From positions 1,364,001 through 1,428,000 of the forward strand of contig NZ_CP028365.1 of assembly GCF_003033925.1 (NCBI RefSeq): a DNA stretch of 64,000 nt, given 5' to 3'. Of the stretch, positions 9,276-18,254 are shown piece by piece. A program made the translations under genes and the position numbers. Under the pieces are notes generated by a model that saw only the letters and a list, made by a program, of their open reading frames with translations, did not search any database and was not told the DNA's origin. This DNA is from Tannerella serpentiformis (GTDB lineage Bacteria > Bacteroidota > Bacteroidia > Bacteroidales > Tannerellaceae). How positions within the stretch are numbered: position 1 is the first letter of the stretch; every line of letters begins with the position of its first letter.

Positions 9276-10901
9276 ATGAAAACAAAATTCCGCATTTCAA
9301 TCCTCCTCATCACCCTCTTGGGGCTGATGAGCGCCACAAGCGACAGCTGGGCACAAAAATCACACGCACACGAGGTGACGTTCACGCCCGAGAAGCTCAT
9401 TGTCCCGGCCGAAGGCGGCACCTTCAAGATTCAGATGAAGGCCTTAGGTTATTTCTGGAATTGCTCCGCCCCACCCTCTTGGGTGACGTATCTGGAGCCG
9501 CGAAGCAATGATAAGGACTATCTGGGCGAGCACGACATCACCATCACCTTCATGCCCAATATCGGCCCTACACGTAGTCACACGCTCTACTTCAAGACCG
9601 AATACGCGTATGCCGGCGGCCCCGGCGACGTAGACACCTCCAAGTACGTCATCACGCAGCTCTCCGGGGAATTCGTCGCACCCACCGTGGCCAACAAGGC
9701 GCTCACCCTATCGGCCACCGAAGACGCGATCACCGTCACCTGGCACGCCGCGAAGGACAACAAGACCCAGGCAAACTACCTGACGTATCGTGTCTACGTG
9801 GCCGACAAACCCTCGCTGCTGACCGACCTTTCCTTTGACAGCGATCTCCCCGCGGCGCACGACCAAAATGGGTCGAATCCCTCCCAAGCGGGCACTTTCA
9901 CAACCACCATAGAGAAGTACACCGACGGCCAGCAGCTCATCGAGACGCTCGAACCGGGCACGACGTATTACGTCATCGTGGCCGTGTACGACGAGGATGA
10001 GAACGTCACCGAGTACACCATGGGGCAGGTGAAGACCGCCACCCCCGCCACCCCCTTCGTCAAGCTCTCCGAGCAGAAGATCGTTATGGACGCCAGCGGC
10101 GGCAAGCATACGCTCACCGTGACCAGCAACTACGGCTGGAACAGCGACGTCTCCCCCAACGAGGCGCTCAAACGAAACGGAGGCTGGTTCACCAATACCG
10201 GCGTATCAGCCATCGGTGGCAACGGCATAGCGTCGGATGATGACTACTCCTTCACTGTCGAGCCGAACATAAGCTCGGACGATCGCAAGCTCACCGTCAC
10301 CTTATCGTCCACCAGAGACCCCTCCATCACCACCACACTCACCATCACGCAGAAGGGCACTAAGCCCACCGAGGTCAAGGTCAGCTCGCTGCTGATGAAC
10401 CTGCCCCGCGTAACGGTCAATGGCGATCGCAGCCGCTTCAACCTCAACGCCACCGTCTATCCCGCCGACGCTACCGACAAGCGCCTGCAATGGTCGAGCA
10501 GCGACGAGAGCGTGGCTACGGTGCACGCCTCTTCAGCCTCCGCCTCACGCCTCAAGTCGGGCGTCACGATAGGGACTGCCGTAGAGGTACGCATCCATAA
10601 GAAGGGTAAGGCCGTGATCACCGCCCAGGCCCTGGACGGCAGTGGCAAGTCGGCCTCGTGCGAGGTGGACGTCCTCTCCACCATCAGCAACGCCACCGTA
10701 GCCACCCCCGCACGTATCTATGCCGCTAACGGCACACTCCGCATCAGTCTGCCGACAGCCTCCCGCGTAGAGATCTACACCCTGCTCGGCCAATGCTTCC
10801 ACAGCTTCACCGCTCCCGCCGGCGAGACCTCCCTCACGCTCCCCGCCGGACTCTATATCGTCCGCGCTGGTGAATCCGTACGGAAGATCAGCATCAATTA
10901 A
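9276..10901 (+). CDS. T9SS cargo protein with Fn3, BACON and Ig-like (BIG2) domains
   Basis: 541 residues. The signal peptide is MKTKFRISILLITLLGLMSA, with likely cleavage after DSWAQ. After a N-terminal beta region come an Fn3-like domain (about 135-265, ATEDAITVTWHAA...LEPGTTYYVIVAVYD), a BACON-like domain (about 268-365), and a BIG2-type Ig domain (about 367-470, WSSSDESVATV). The last ~70 residues (RVEIYTLLGQCFHSF, TSLTLPAGLYIVRAG, KISIN) form a type A T9SS sorting domain. It should be exported across the outer membrane and surface-anchored or released. No enzymatic motif is seen. BACON domains often bind mucin or glycans, so adhesion is a reasonable inference. The C-terminal third is closely related to that of the 18255 gene. 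Confidence 0.85.
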   Translation: MKTKFRISILLITLLGLMSATSDSWAQKSHAHEVTFTPEKLIVPAEGGTFKIQMKALGYFWNCSAPPSWVTYLEPRSNDKDYLGEHDITITFMPNIGPTRSHTLYFKTEYAYAGGPGDVDTSKYVITQLSGEFVAPTVANKALTLSATEDAITVTWHAAKDNKTQANYLTYRVYVADKPSLLTDLSFDSDLPAAHDQNGSNPSQAGTFTTTIEKYTDGQQLIETLEPGTTYYVIVAVYDEDENVTEYTMGQVKTATPATPFVKLSEQKIVMDASGGKHTLTVTSNYGWNSDVSPNEALKRNGGWFTNTGVSAIGGNGIASDDDYSFTVEPNISSDDRKLTVTLSSTRDPSITTTLTITQKGTKPTEVKVSSLLMNLPRVTVNGDRSRFNLNATVYPADATDKRLQWSSSDESVATVHASSASASRLKSGVTIGTAVEVRIHKKGKAVITAQALDGSGKSASCEVDVLSTISNATVATPARIYAANGTLRISLPTASRVEIYTLLGQCFHSFTAPAGETSLTLPAGLYIVRAGESVRKISIN

Positions 10902-10993
10902 GCAGCTGTTGGGACTTTGTTTCGGAGACAGCTCCACAGAACAATCATCCAATAAATTCAAAACAGCTTCTCTAAACAGTTTCTGAGACAGCG

Positions 10994-11173
10994 ATGAACC
11001 ACGACAGCCACAGAACCAGCAACAAGCCTCCCCCACCTCCCTACAATCGGGAGCAAGCGAAGGCTTCACTGAAGCGGTTGATCGACGTGTATACGCATTA
11101 CCTGAATGCCTGTCACCCCCTCGACAACCCCAACAGTCACACGCCCCCGAACAAGCGCAACGGCGAACGATAG
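10994..11173 (+). CDS. Possible small protein (59 residues), unknown
   Basis: An open frame in the 425 bp gap between two exported-protein genes. It begins ATG at 10994 and ends TAG at 11173. The product is hydrophilic, with NREQAKASLKRLIDVYTHYL in the middle that could form an amphipathic helix, and a Pro/Asn/His-rich tail. No signal peptide, family or clear ribosome-binding site is visible, so this is tentative. The remaining DNA (10902-10993, 11174-11326) shows no feature I can support. Confidence 0.28.
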   Translation: MNHDSHRTSNKPPPPPYNREQAKASLKRLIDVYTHYLNACHPLDNPNSHTPPNKRNGER

Positions 11174-11326
11174 CCCGCTGTCGCCACGATGAGTGCCCCC
11201 GCCCACCTGCCATCCGTGCAGAGAGGCTGACGCGAACAACAAGGCCAGACCGGCCTCCAGTAAACAGAACAAGGGAATGCTTCCCACCCAACAAACATGT
11301 ATCACACAACAAAAACCCCTACAGAA

Positions 11327-12391
11327 ATGAGACGATTTATTTCAATGATGATGATGGCCATCGTGGCCGTCACATGCGTAACCTGCCTCGCGAGTTGCAA
11401 AGACGATCCCGTTCCGGAACCCATTCCGCAGCCGCAACCCCAGCCACAGCCGCAACCGAACCCCAATCCGCAGCCGACGCCCAACCCGAATCCGAACCCC
11501 AACCCGGGCGGCGAGGCGAAGTCGATCAAGCTGGACCGGACGGAGCTTACGCTCAAGGTCGGCGAGCGGGCCTCGATCAAGGCCGAGGTAGAGCCTGCCA
11601 ACGCTGCGGTCAAGCTCGTGAGCTGGAAGAGCAGCGACGAAAGTGTAGCCACGGTGACGGACGGTGGCGAGGTGGTGGGCAAGAGCGCCGGTAAGGCGAC
11701 GCTCACGGCCAGCTGCGGCAGTGCAAGAGCAACCTGTCAGGTGACGGTCAAGAAGGAGCAGCAAGCGCTCGCACCGATCCAGGTGCAGATGACCGGCTCG
11801 ATCAACCACACGCAGTACACCGCTGGCCAGTCGGCCACGATCACCTTCAACCGCTTCCCCGCTTCGGTCGAGGAGTTCAAGCAGGTGCGTGAGCAGATCG
11901 GACGTGAACCGCAAGGCGCCATCGCCCTGCAAGTCATGGCCCATGAGATGTTCCGCCGCGACCGAGAGATAGGCCGCGCGTGTATCGAGCTGAACAGCAC
12001 CGGGACGGAAGGGCGAAAAGCTATGGAGCGGCTCAAGGAACTTTACCGCGCCGGCGACTCCTACGCCCGTCCGTACCTGATGGCAGCCTTCCTGAAGGGT
12101 GCCCGTCCCGACAACGGCTACAATCCCACGAAGCCTTACACGATAGAGATCACGGCAGACCCGGGGCACAAGTACGACAGCACGAAGGACTACACGTTCC
12201 AGGCCCCGATCGTGTACTTACGCATCAAGACCCAAGGCCGTTCGCAGGGCTTCGAGATCATCTCCGTGGTCAAGACCTTTAAGCCGGACGAACCGAGCAA
12301 CGGCACGTATTTCATTGTAAACAACTGCCCGGGCCTGTACGTGCAGGTGGCGCCGATCTCGTACGAGCATAAGTTCTTGGGCCTCGATTGA
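11327..12391 (+). CDS. Lipoprotein with Pro-rich linker and Ig-like (BIG2) domain
   Basis: 354 residues from the ATG at 11327. An upstream in-frame ATG at 11297 would put ten polar residues before the signal, so it is less likely. A lipoprotein signal peptide ends CLASC-KDD. A linker of PQ and PN repeats (about residues 29-62) follows, then a BIG2 Ig-like domain (about 65-140, KLDRTELTLKVGERASIKAE, WKSSDESVATV). The C-terminal ~210 residues resemble no family I recognise. It is likely anchored in the outer membrane, with the linker as a spacer. It belongs to the exported-protein cluster on the plus strand. Confidence 0.78.
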   Translation: MRRFISMMMMAIVAVTCVTCLASCKDDPVPEPIPQPQPQPQPQPNPNPQPTPNPNPNPNPGGEAKSIKLDRTELTLKVGERASIKAEVEPANAAVKLVSWKSSDESVATVTDGGEVVGKSAGKATLTASCGSARATCQVTVKKEQQALAPIQVQMTGSINHTQYTAGQSATITFNRFPASVEEFKQVREQIGREPQGAIALQVMAHEMFRRDREIGRACIELNSTGTEGRKAMERLKELYRAGDSYARPYLMAAFLKGARPDNGYNPTKPYTIEITADPGHKYDSTKDYTFQAPIVYLRIKTQGRSQGFEIISVVKTFKPDEPSNGTYFIVNNCPGLYVQVAPISYEHKFLGLD

Positions 12392-12529
12392 GTCTGCCCC
12401 CAGAGAGAGAGACAACAGTTCTTCTTCATCCTTCCCCCTCCCCTGACGCCCCTCGATCCTTTTGTCGGGGTGAAAGGTGGGGAGGGGGATTCCCTCAAAC
12501 CCCACAAACCCTATACACACCGAACCATT

Positions 12530-13066
12530 ATGAGAACGAATATGATTTGGACCACCTTAGTGGCACTGCTTATTATAGCCCTCACCGCCTCCGGTTGTAA
12601 GAAGGACACCCCGGAGCCCAAGCCGGAAGGCGCGTTCCGCCAAGTGACCCTCAAGGGCTTCTCCTACATCTGCCCCACGATCCTCAAGCCCGTCCAGCTG
12701 GCGGACAGAGAGCAGAAAGCTCAGCTCTTCACGCTCTACGGCGACGACGTCACCAACTCCATCGCCTGCTCCGTGAAGGAGTTGGAAGGCGACGACGACT
12801 TCACCCTCGAGGACGCCGAAGAGGCCCTTGCGGAGCTCCTCAGAGAGTTCCCTGACGCCACGGGCCAAGCCTACCCGGACGGCGTCCTGCTGCGTAAGTC
12901 CGGCGTCAACCCCCAGCTCGGCAAAGAGAATATCTATATGACCATGCGACTTATGGTCAGCGGAAACAAGCTCTTCACGCTGGTCTTCAACTACACCGAG
13001 AGCAACAAGGTTATCCTCAGCAAGTATGTCGACCCGGTCATCAACTCCATCCAAGCCCCCAAGTAA
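12530..13066 (+). CDS. Small lipoprotein, unknown function
   Basis: 178 residues from ATG 12530 (MRTNMIWTTLVALLIIAL). The signal peptide ends LTASGC-KKD, a good lipobox. The mature part is about 160 residues with predicted mixed alpha/beta content (FSYICPTILKPVQL, KLFTLVFNYTESN). It resembles the next gene in size and in the pattern of a final ESNK/YKKY...DPVINSI/QFKASLKQ helix, so the two may be distant paralogues. The start was chosen because the longer frame adds 20 polar residues before the signal. It ends 24 bp before the next gene. Confidence 0.72.
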   Translation: MRTNMIWTTLVALLIIALTASGCKKDTPEPKPEGAFRQVTLKGFSYICPTILKPVQLADREQKAQLFTLYGDDVTNSIACSVKELEGDDDFTLEDAEEALAELLREFPDATGQAYPDGVLLRKSGVNPQLGKENIYMTMRLMVSGNKLFTLVFNYTESNKVILSKYVDPVINSIQAPK

Positions 13067-13090
13067 CTCCCCCCTAACACACGATTCAAA

Positions 13091-13597
13091 ATGAAAGCAA
13101 CCCGATTTCCCCTCCTCATCCTCATCGCCCTCTGCGCGATGACGCTGGCCGCCACCACGACGCTGACGGCCCAAACCAAGACGTTCCGCGGCGCATGGTT
13201 CACCGTGGAATACCCGGCGAACTTTACCGCCGAAGGCTCCCTGCCCTCGGCCACCTCGGGCGAAGACGAAGCGTTTGACAGCGCCACCTTCACCTCGCCC
13301 GACGGCTCCGTCACCTTCTACGTCTATTCGCCCCAGTGGTCAGGCGACCCGACCGACATCGAACTTTCGGAGAACGAACGCGAGGGCCAGCGCAAAGTGA
13401 CCCGCGGCAAGCGCCAGACCGTCACCTACTGGACCATCGGCGCCAAGGACGGCAGCTACACCCGCAGCTATCAGGAGGTGCGCGAAGACGAAACGATGCA
13501 CGTCCTCGGCATCCACTACACCACGCAGCAGGCGTACAACAAGTACAAGAAGCAGTACCTCCAATTCAAGGCCTCCCTCAAACAATTCACTGACTAA
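13091..13597 (+). CDS. Secreted protein, unknown function
   Basis: 168 residues. A signal peptide (MKATRFPLLILIALCAMTLA, likely cleaved after TLTAQ) is followed by a compact domain with WFTVEYPANFTAEGSLP, SVTFYVYSPQWSGDP and a C-terminal helix YLQFKASLKQF. The pattern (a protein surface, a value compared over time, then a final helix) resembles small periplasmic proteins of the PsbP/DUF1795 sort, but I cannot assign it firmly. It is 24 bp downstream of the 12530 lipoprotein and probably in the same transcript. Confidence 0.72.
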   Translation: MKATRFPLLILIALCAMTLAATTTLTAQTKTFRGAWFTVEYPANFTAEGSLPSATSGEDEAFDSATFTSPDGSVTFYVYSPQWSGDPTDIELSENEREGQRKVTRGKRQTVTYWTIGAKDGSYTRSYQEVREDETMHVLGIHYTTQQAYNKYKKQYLQFKASLKQFTD

Positions 13598-13768
13598 AAT
13601 CTCAACGCTCACTCACGCTCAACTCAACTCTCGGGGCGGGCGTCCGCCCGACGCCCGTGAAACCGTCCGGTGTACACGCCCGCCCCTATCTCCACGCAAC
13701 ACGATCACCCGCTCCCAAACGCATAAACAGATAAACCCCCATCCCCAAACACCTAAACACCCCAAACA

Positions 13769-14854
13769 ATGAAAACAACATTAAGAACCCTCTGCCTCAT
13801 GGCCCTCGTCGGCCTTATGGGCATGACCACCGAACGCGCCACGGCGCAGAAGAAAGAAAAGGTGATCCTGGACACCGACATGGTCGAAGTCTTTGACGAC
13901 GGCGTGGCCATGATGATGCTGGCCAAGGCGCCGAACATCGACCTCCTGGGCGTCACCATCGTCATCGGCAACACCTGGGTGCCCGAGGGCACCGCCTACG
14001 GCATCCGCCAGCTGGAGTGCGTCAATCGGACAGACATCCCCATCGTGCCCGGCATCCGCCAGCCGATCTATCCGAACCGCTTCGAGACGATCAAGAACGA
14101 GCGCATCCTCTTCGGCATCGGCGACGCCTACGTGGGCGCAGCCGGATACCCCGAGCCCGCCTCTTGGCGCGCCGTCTACCTCCAGAAGTACGGCCGCGAG
14201 CCGTCCGTACAGCCGCTCGACATGAAGGCCGTCAACTTCATCATCGACCGCGTCAAGGCCAACCCCGGCGAGGTGACCATCCTGGCCATCGGCACCTGCG
14301 TCAACCTGGCCACCGCCGTGCGCATCGCCCCCGAGATCGTGCCCCTCATCAAGCGCGTCATCTACATGGGCGGATCCTTCTTCCGCCCGGGTAACACCAC
14401 GCCCACGGCCGAGTTCAACTGGTGGCTCGACCCGGAGGCCGCCAAGATCTGCGTCCGCACGCCCTTCAAGGAGCAGGTGATCGTCGGGCTGGACGTCTGC
14501 GAGAAGATGGCCTTCCGCAAGGATCGCTACGAGCGGATCACGAACCTCGTCCGCAACGAGGGCATCAAGGGCATGATGAAGCGCAACTACCTGAACGTAA
14601 AATTCCTCGAGGAGCCCACCTATACGCACTACGTCTGGGACGTCATCGCCGCCTCCATCCTCATCGACCCCACCCTGATCCGCGAAGAGGTCAAGCGCTA
14701 CGTGGACGTCAACTCGCAGTTTGGCTTCTCCTACGGTCAGGCCCTGGCCTTCGACTCCAACCAGCCCGTCGGCAGCCAGCAGGCCCGCATCATCCTCACC
14801 GTCGACGAGCCTCGCCTCTGGTCGATGATCGAGAAATATTGCTCCGAGTTCTGA
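13769..14854 (+). CDS. Exported nucleoside hydrolase (IUNH family)
   Basis: 361 residues. The signal peptide (1-26, ending ERATA) puts the enzyme in the periplasm or envelope. The metal and ribose-binding start of the fold is ILDTDMVEVFDDGVAMMML, the DTD-x5-DD variant of the IUNH signature. Further segments are LLGVTIVIGNTWV, EVTILAIGTCVNLATA, VIYMGGSFF and the late conserved HYVWDVIAASILIDP (active-site His region). The family hydrolyses the N-glycosidic bond of nucleosides, and the exact base is not predictable. It fits purine/pyrimidine salvage from host nucleosides. Gene and following gap have very high GC. Confidence 0.88.
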   Translation: MKTTLRTLCLMALVGLMGMTTERATAQKKEKVILDTDMVEVFDDGVAMMMLAKAPNIDLLGVTIVIGNTWVPEGTAYGIRQLECVNRTDIPIVPGIRQPIYPNRFETIKNERILFGIGDAYVGAAGYPEPASWRAVYLQKYGREPSVQPLDMKAVNFIIDRVKANPGEVTILAIGTCVNLATAVRIAPEIVPLIKRVIYMGGSFFRPGNTTPTAEFNWWLDPEAAKICVRTPFKEQVIVGLDVCEKMAFRKDRYERITNLVRNEGIKGMMKRNYLNVKFLEEPTYTHYVWDVIAASILIDPTLIREEVKRYVDVNSQFGFSYGQALAFDSNQPVGSQQARIILTVDEPRLWSMIEKYCSEF

Positions 14855-15249
14855 CCCGAATGCACGTACCGGTGTAGGGGCGGGCGTCTGCGGACGCCAG
14901 CGAATTTGGCCGGGGCGTCTGCGGACGCCGGCGAATCTGGCCGGGTACCCGCCCCATCGGGGCGAATGACCGTAACGACGCACGTACCCGGCCAAACTTG
15001 GCTGGCGTCCCTGACGCCCCCCACGGGCCCGAATGGATGAACGCCGGGGGACGTGTATTCGCCACCGACGGTGGCGCCCGGTGGGGCGTATTCAATACGC
15101 CCCTACACGGGTACCCGCCCCAACGCCTCAACAAACCAACAATTCAACGGGCCTTTAGGCCCCCAAACGCATAAACACCTCAACAGGGCCTCAGCCCCCA
15201 AACGCATAAACAATCCAACAGGGCCTCAGGCCCCCAACGCATAAACAAT
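14855..15249. repeat. REP-like hairpin region
   Basis: A 395 bp gap with no gene. It is dense in GC-rich dyads: GGCGTCTGCGGACGCC, GGGGCGTATTCAATACGCCCC and the recurring phrase GTACCCGGCCAAACTT, then several AAC/CCTCA...GGGCCTCAGGCCC hairpins up to the next start codon. The same words recur in every gap to 22.2 kb. Confidence 0.75.
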
Positions 15250-15711
15250 ATGAAATACATCATCCTACAGCGGGCCAACCCGCAAGATCGCCGCAAGGCC
15301 AAATGGTACGCCACGCCCCTCTTAGAGCGCCGCGTGCGTCAGGCCGAGCTCACCGGCCAGCTGACCGAGAGCCTCGGCATCCGTTACGGCATCGTCCGTA
15401 AGATCATCCAAGTCTTTCTCGAGGCCGTCGTGCGCCACCTCCTCGCCGGGCGCAGCGTCTGCCTGCGCCCCTTGGGCACGCTCCGCATCTCCTTCACCAG
15501 CGACGGCATGGAGGAGCCCGAGCGCGTCACCCCGGACATGATCCGCGACATGAAGATCGTCATCACCCCCGACAAGCTCTTGAAGGAGCAGCTCAGCAAC
15601 CTGCACTTCGAGCTGCACGAAGACCCCGCCGCCGCAGCCTCCTCTCCCCACGAGTCGGTCGTCGAGATGATGCCCAGAGCATACCCCCGGGCGTCCCAGC
15701 CCTGGTTATGA
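15250..15711 (+). CDS. HU-family DNA-binding protein (Bacteroidota HU-like)
   Basis: 153 residues. MKYIILQRANPQDRRKAKWYATP then helices (RQAELTGQLTESLGIRYG, VRKIIQVFLEAVVRHLLAGR) and the beta strand VCLRPLGTLRISF match the longer HU-like proteins of Bacteroidetes, which are extended at both ends compared with 90-residue HU. Nucleoid binding is the family role. The last ~12 residues (PRAYPRASQPWL) are read from REP-like DNA, so the native end may have been altered by insertion of that DNA. It lies directly upstream of the transposase unit. Confidence 0.78.
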   Translation: MKYIILQRANPQDRRKAKWYATPLLERRVRQAELTGQLTESLGIRYGIVRKIIQVFLEAVVRHLLAGRSVCLRPLGTLRISFTSDGMEEPERVTPDMIRDMKIVITPDKLLKEQLSNLHFELHEDPAAAASSPHESVVEMMPRAYPRASQPWL

Positions 15712-15731
15712 TCCGCCGGGTGGTCAGGCCC

Positions 15732-15915
15732 CCCAGGGGTTCGCCCCGATCGTCCACACGCGAGGGGTTTCGCCCCGATCGTCCACACACCAGGGATTTC
15801 GCCCCCCCAGGGTTTCGCCCTGGGCTATGGTACACCGGGCCTACAGCCCGGCCGGGTACAGGGGAGCGCCCTGTAGGGGCGCCGGATCATAGCCAGGGGC
15901 GAAACCCCTGGGCGC
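15732..15915. repeat. Left REP-like flank of the transposase
   Basis: About 184 bp containing four hairpins with complementary loop pairs (TTTCG/CGAAA and CTACA/TGTAG). It is nearly identical to 16486-16669. Related dyads continue to about 15955. Confidence 0.8.
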
Positions 15916-15991
15916 CGGACCATAGCCCAGGGCGAAACCCTGGGCGGCTCCCGGCCGGATTGATTGAACGAATAAATAATGAATAGAGATC

Positions 15992-16450
15992 ATGCCACAG
16001 TCATTATCGAAACTGTATATCCACACGGTGTTTCATATCAAATCCACAAGCGTCACCATCCGCAATGAAGATCGCGGCGCCCTATACGAATACATGGGTG
16101 GCATATTGAATCATATCGGGTGCCTGCCGATACGGATTAATGGTGTGGACGACCACGTGCACCTGCTTTGCCTCTTGTCAAGAACCGTCTCAACGGCGAA
16201 AATGATGGAAGAGGTGAAGCAGCGGAGCAGCTGTTGGATCAAAACCATAGACCCTCGTTACTACCGCTATTTCGCCTGGCAGAACGGATATGGTGCTTTT
16301 TCCGTCAGCCCGTCGCTTGTTGAACGCGTAAAGAAATACATCGACAATCAAGAGGAGCATCACCGTACGACAACCTTTCGCGATGAGTACGTGGCCATCC
16401 TCAAGGATCACGACGTACCATTTGATGAGGACTACTTATGGACAGATTAG
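15992..16450 (+). CDS. Y1 (HUH) transposase, REP-associated/IS200 type
   Basis: 152 residues, the right size for single-domain TnpA. The HUH motif is His55-Val-His57 in GVDDHVHLLC, and the catalytic tyrosine is Tyr115 in VKKYIDNQEEHH, the signature helix of the family, followed by TTTFRDEYVAILKDH. The usual tail DEDYLWTD is present, so the protein looks intact. Y1 enzymes cut and join single-stranded DNA at hairpins, and this one sits between REP-like blocks. The gene is clearly lower in GC than its flanks, which suggests a separate origin. Confidence 0.9.
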   Translation: MPQSLSKLYIHTVFHIKSTSVTIRNEDRGALYEYMGGILNHIGCLPIRINGVDDHVHLLCLLSRTVSTAKMMEEVKQRSSCWIKTIDPRYYRYFAWQNGYGAFSVSPSLVERVKKYIDNQEEHHRTTTFRDEYVAILKDHDVPFDEDYLWTD

Positions 16451-16485
16451 ATGCCACGCGGGGGCGCTCCCCCGTACCCGGCCCG

Positions 16486-16669
16486 CCCAGGGGTTTCGCC
16501 CCGATCGTCCACACGCCAGGGGGTTCGCCCCGATCGTCCACACACCAGGGGGTTCGCCACCCAGGGTTTCGCCCTGGGCTATGGTCCACCGGGCCTACAG
16601 CCCGGCCGGGTACAGGGGAGCGCCCTGTAGGGGCGCCGGATCATAGCCAGGGGCGAAACCCCTGGGCGG
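16486..16669. repeat. Right REP-like flank of the transposase
   Basis: Near-identical direct copy of 15732-15915. The rest of the gap (16670-16891) is GC-rich with GGCGTCCGCAGACGCC and the phrase GTACCCGGGCTAACTTCCCT followed by a CCTCGGCAGAGG hairpin. No gene is seen there. Confidence 0.8.
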
Positions 16670-16891
16670 CGAAACCCCGGCGTCCGCAGACGCCCCCGAC
16701 GCCTCGGAAAGGCTCAAACAAGTTGTTTCAACGTTTCCGACGCCTCGGAAAGGCAGGGAAGCCGGTCGGGTACCCGTCCCCTGCACGTACCCGGGCTAAC
16801 TTCCCTGCCTCGGCAGAGGCTGTCCGCAGACACCCCCCGAGCCGTTTTTCACGAACAGAATCAAGAACTATCACTCTTAATCCCAGATTTT

Positions 16892-17854
16892 ATGGAAGAT
16901 TACATTGAGATCAACAGAGCCGGGCTAACCAAGCTCGACAACGGCAGGCATTACGAGTATCACAACAATGTGTACGACCTGCTACACGAGGTTGACGCCA
17001 CGAAAATTGGTGTCCCCGTAGAGAAAATCACCCAGTACAAGGGCGGCATTGACGTCGAAGGTCAGATCAACCGCGAGAGCCAAGCCAGCCTCGACACCCA
17101 GCGGATGCAGAAGGCTGACGAGGCGCGCGGCCGCCTCCTCTCGTACCTCTTCGGCATGATCCGCACCAACCGCTTCTCGCCCGAAGCGGCCGAGGCAGCG
17201 GCAGCGGCAGCCGACGAGCTGGAGATCGTCATCAGGCCCTATTACGGTATTCAAAAGATCGACGTAGATCAAGAGTCAGCCGCCATCGACGGCCTTTTGA
17301 TCGACCTCCGAGAGGCGAAAAACACGCCCTTCCTCACCACGCTACGCCTCACCGCCATCCTGCCCAAGCTGGAGGCGGCCAACGCCGACTTTCGCAAGAT
17401 CTACAAGACGCGCACCTCCGCCCGGGCCGACGACAAAGAGCTGCCCTCGGCCAAGGCAGCCCGCGCCAAGACCGACGCCGTCTTTGACCGCATCGTCTTC
17501 ATCCTGCAAGCCGCCTACTACTCCGGCGCCTCGCCCATCGAGCGCACACTCATCGCCTCCATCGTCAAGCAGATCAACCAACGCACCCAGGAGATCTTCG
17601 ACAAATACAACCAGAGCCTCGCCAAGAAGAAGGCCGCCAAAAAGCCCAAGGATCCCACCGATCCCAAGCAACCCAAGGAACCTAAGCAGCCGAAGGATCC
17701 CAAAGATCCCAAGCAGCCCAAGGAACCGAAGGAGCCGAAGAAACCCGATGGCGAGAAGCCGAAGGATCCCAAGAAGCCGGACGAGGGCGGTAAGAAACCC
17801 GAAAAGCCCGGTGGCGGCGACGGCGATCCCGACATCCATCTGCCGGAAGAATAG
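16892..17854 (+). CDS. DUF6261-like protein with Lys/Pro-rich tail
   Basis: 320 residues, no signal peptide. The first ~240 residues are mainly helical (GRHYEYHNNVYDLLHEVD, RGRLLSYLFGMIRTNRFSPE, ADELEIVIRPYYGIQKIDVD), resembling a Bacteroidales family I know as DUF6261, of unknown function. The last ~75 residues are a low-complexity repeat of PKDPKQPKEPK type, strongly basic with alternating acids and prolines. The DNA coding for the tail is itself repetitive, so length may vary between strains. The protein lies in the REP-rich part of the island with REP-like DNA on both sides. Confidence 0.65.
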   Translation: MEDYIEINRAGLTKLDNGRHYEYHNNVYDLLHEVDATKIGVPVEKITQYKGGIDVEGQINRESQASLDTQRMQKADEARGRLLSYLFGMIRTNRFSPEAAEAAAAAADELEIVIRPYYGIQKIDVDQESAAIDGLLIDLREAKNTPFLTTLRLTAILPKLEAANADFRKIYKTRTSARADDKELPSAKAARAKTDAVFDRIVFILQAAYYSGASPIERTLIASIVKQINQRTQEIFDKYNQSLAKKKAAKKPKDPTDPKQPKEPKQPKDPKDPKQPKEPKEPKKPDGEKPKDPKKPDEGGKKPEKPGGGDGDPDIHLPEE

Positions 17855-18254
17855 GCGTCTGCAGGCGTCTGCGGACGCCGGCGAATTTGGCCGGGTACCC
17901 GAAGGGACCCGAATGCACGTACCCGGCCGGGCTGTAGGCCCGGTGGACCATAGCCCAGGGCGAAACCCTGGGCGGCGAAACCCCGGGCGGCGAAACCCCG
18001 GGCGGCGAAACCCCGGGCGGCGAAACCCCGGGGCGCACGGGTACCCGCACCAACAAACCAACGGGCCTCCGGGCCCGAATGGGACGTACCCGGCCCGCCC
18101 AGGGTTTCGCCCTGGGCTATGATCCGTGCGCCCCTACAGGGCGCACGGGTACCCGGGGCGGCCCGACGGGCCCACCACAACAAACCAACGGGCCGCAAGG
18201 CCCCAACATCTCAACACCTCAACGGGCCGCAAGGCCCCCAACACAATCAGAATT
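17855..18254. repeat. REP-like hairpin region
   Basis: A 400 bp gap without a gene. It holds four consecutive short tandem units of GGGCGGCGAAACCCC (about 17969-18030), the CCCAGGG-TTTCG-CCCTGGG hairpin in both orientations and a GTGCGCCCCTACAGGGCGCAC hairpin near 18124-18148. It ends with CAACGGGCC-GCAA-GGCCC hairpins just before the next start. Confidence 0.75.

Larger units (their letters stand above)
15732..16669 (+). mobile_element. REP-type transposase unit (IS200/IS605-like, REPtron-like)
   Basis: A Y1 transposase gene (15992-16450) is flanked by two near-identical direct copies of a ~184 bp hairpin block, 15732-15915 and 16486-16669, offset by 754 bp. Each block carries the same series of dyads: CCCAGGG-TTTCG-CCCTGGG, CCGGGC-CTACA-GCCCGG, GCGCCC-TGTA-GGGGCGC and CCAGGGG-CGAAA-CCCCTGG. 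This is the layout of REP-associated tyrosine transposases bracketed by the REP sequences they act on. The exact ends cannot be set from one copy. Confidence 0.7.

Noticed and set aside
10545-11312. A 255-codon minus-strand frame covering the end of the 9276 gene and the gap after it
   Set aside because: It overlaps the conserved sorting domain on the other strand and its product has no protein-like features.
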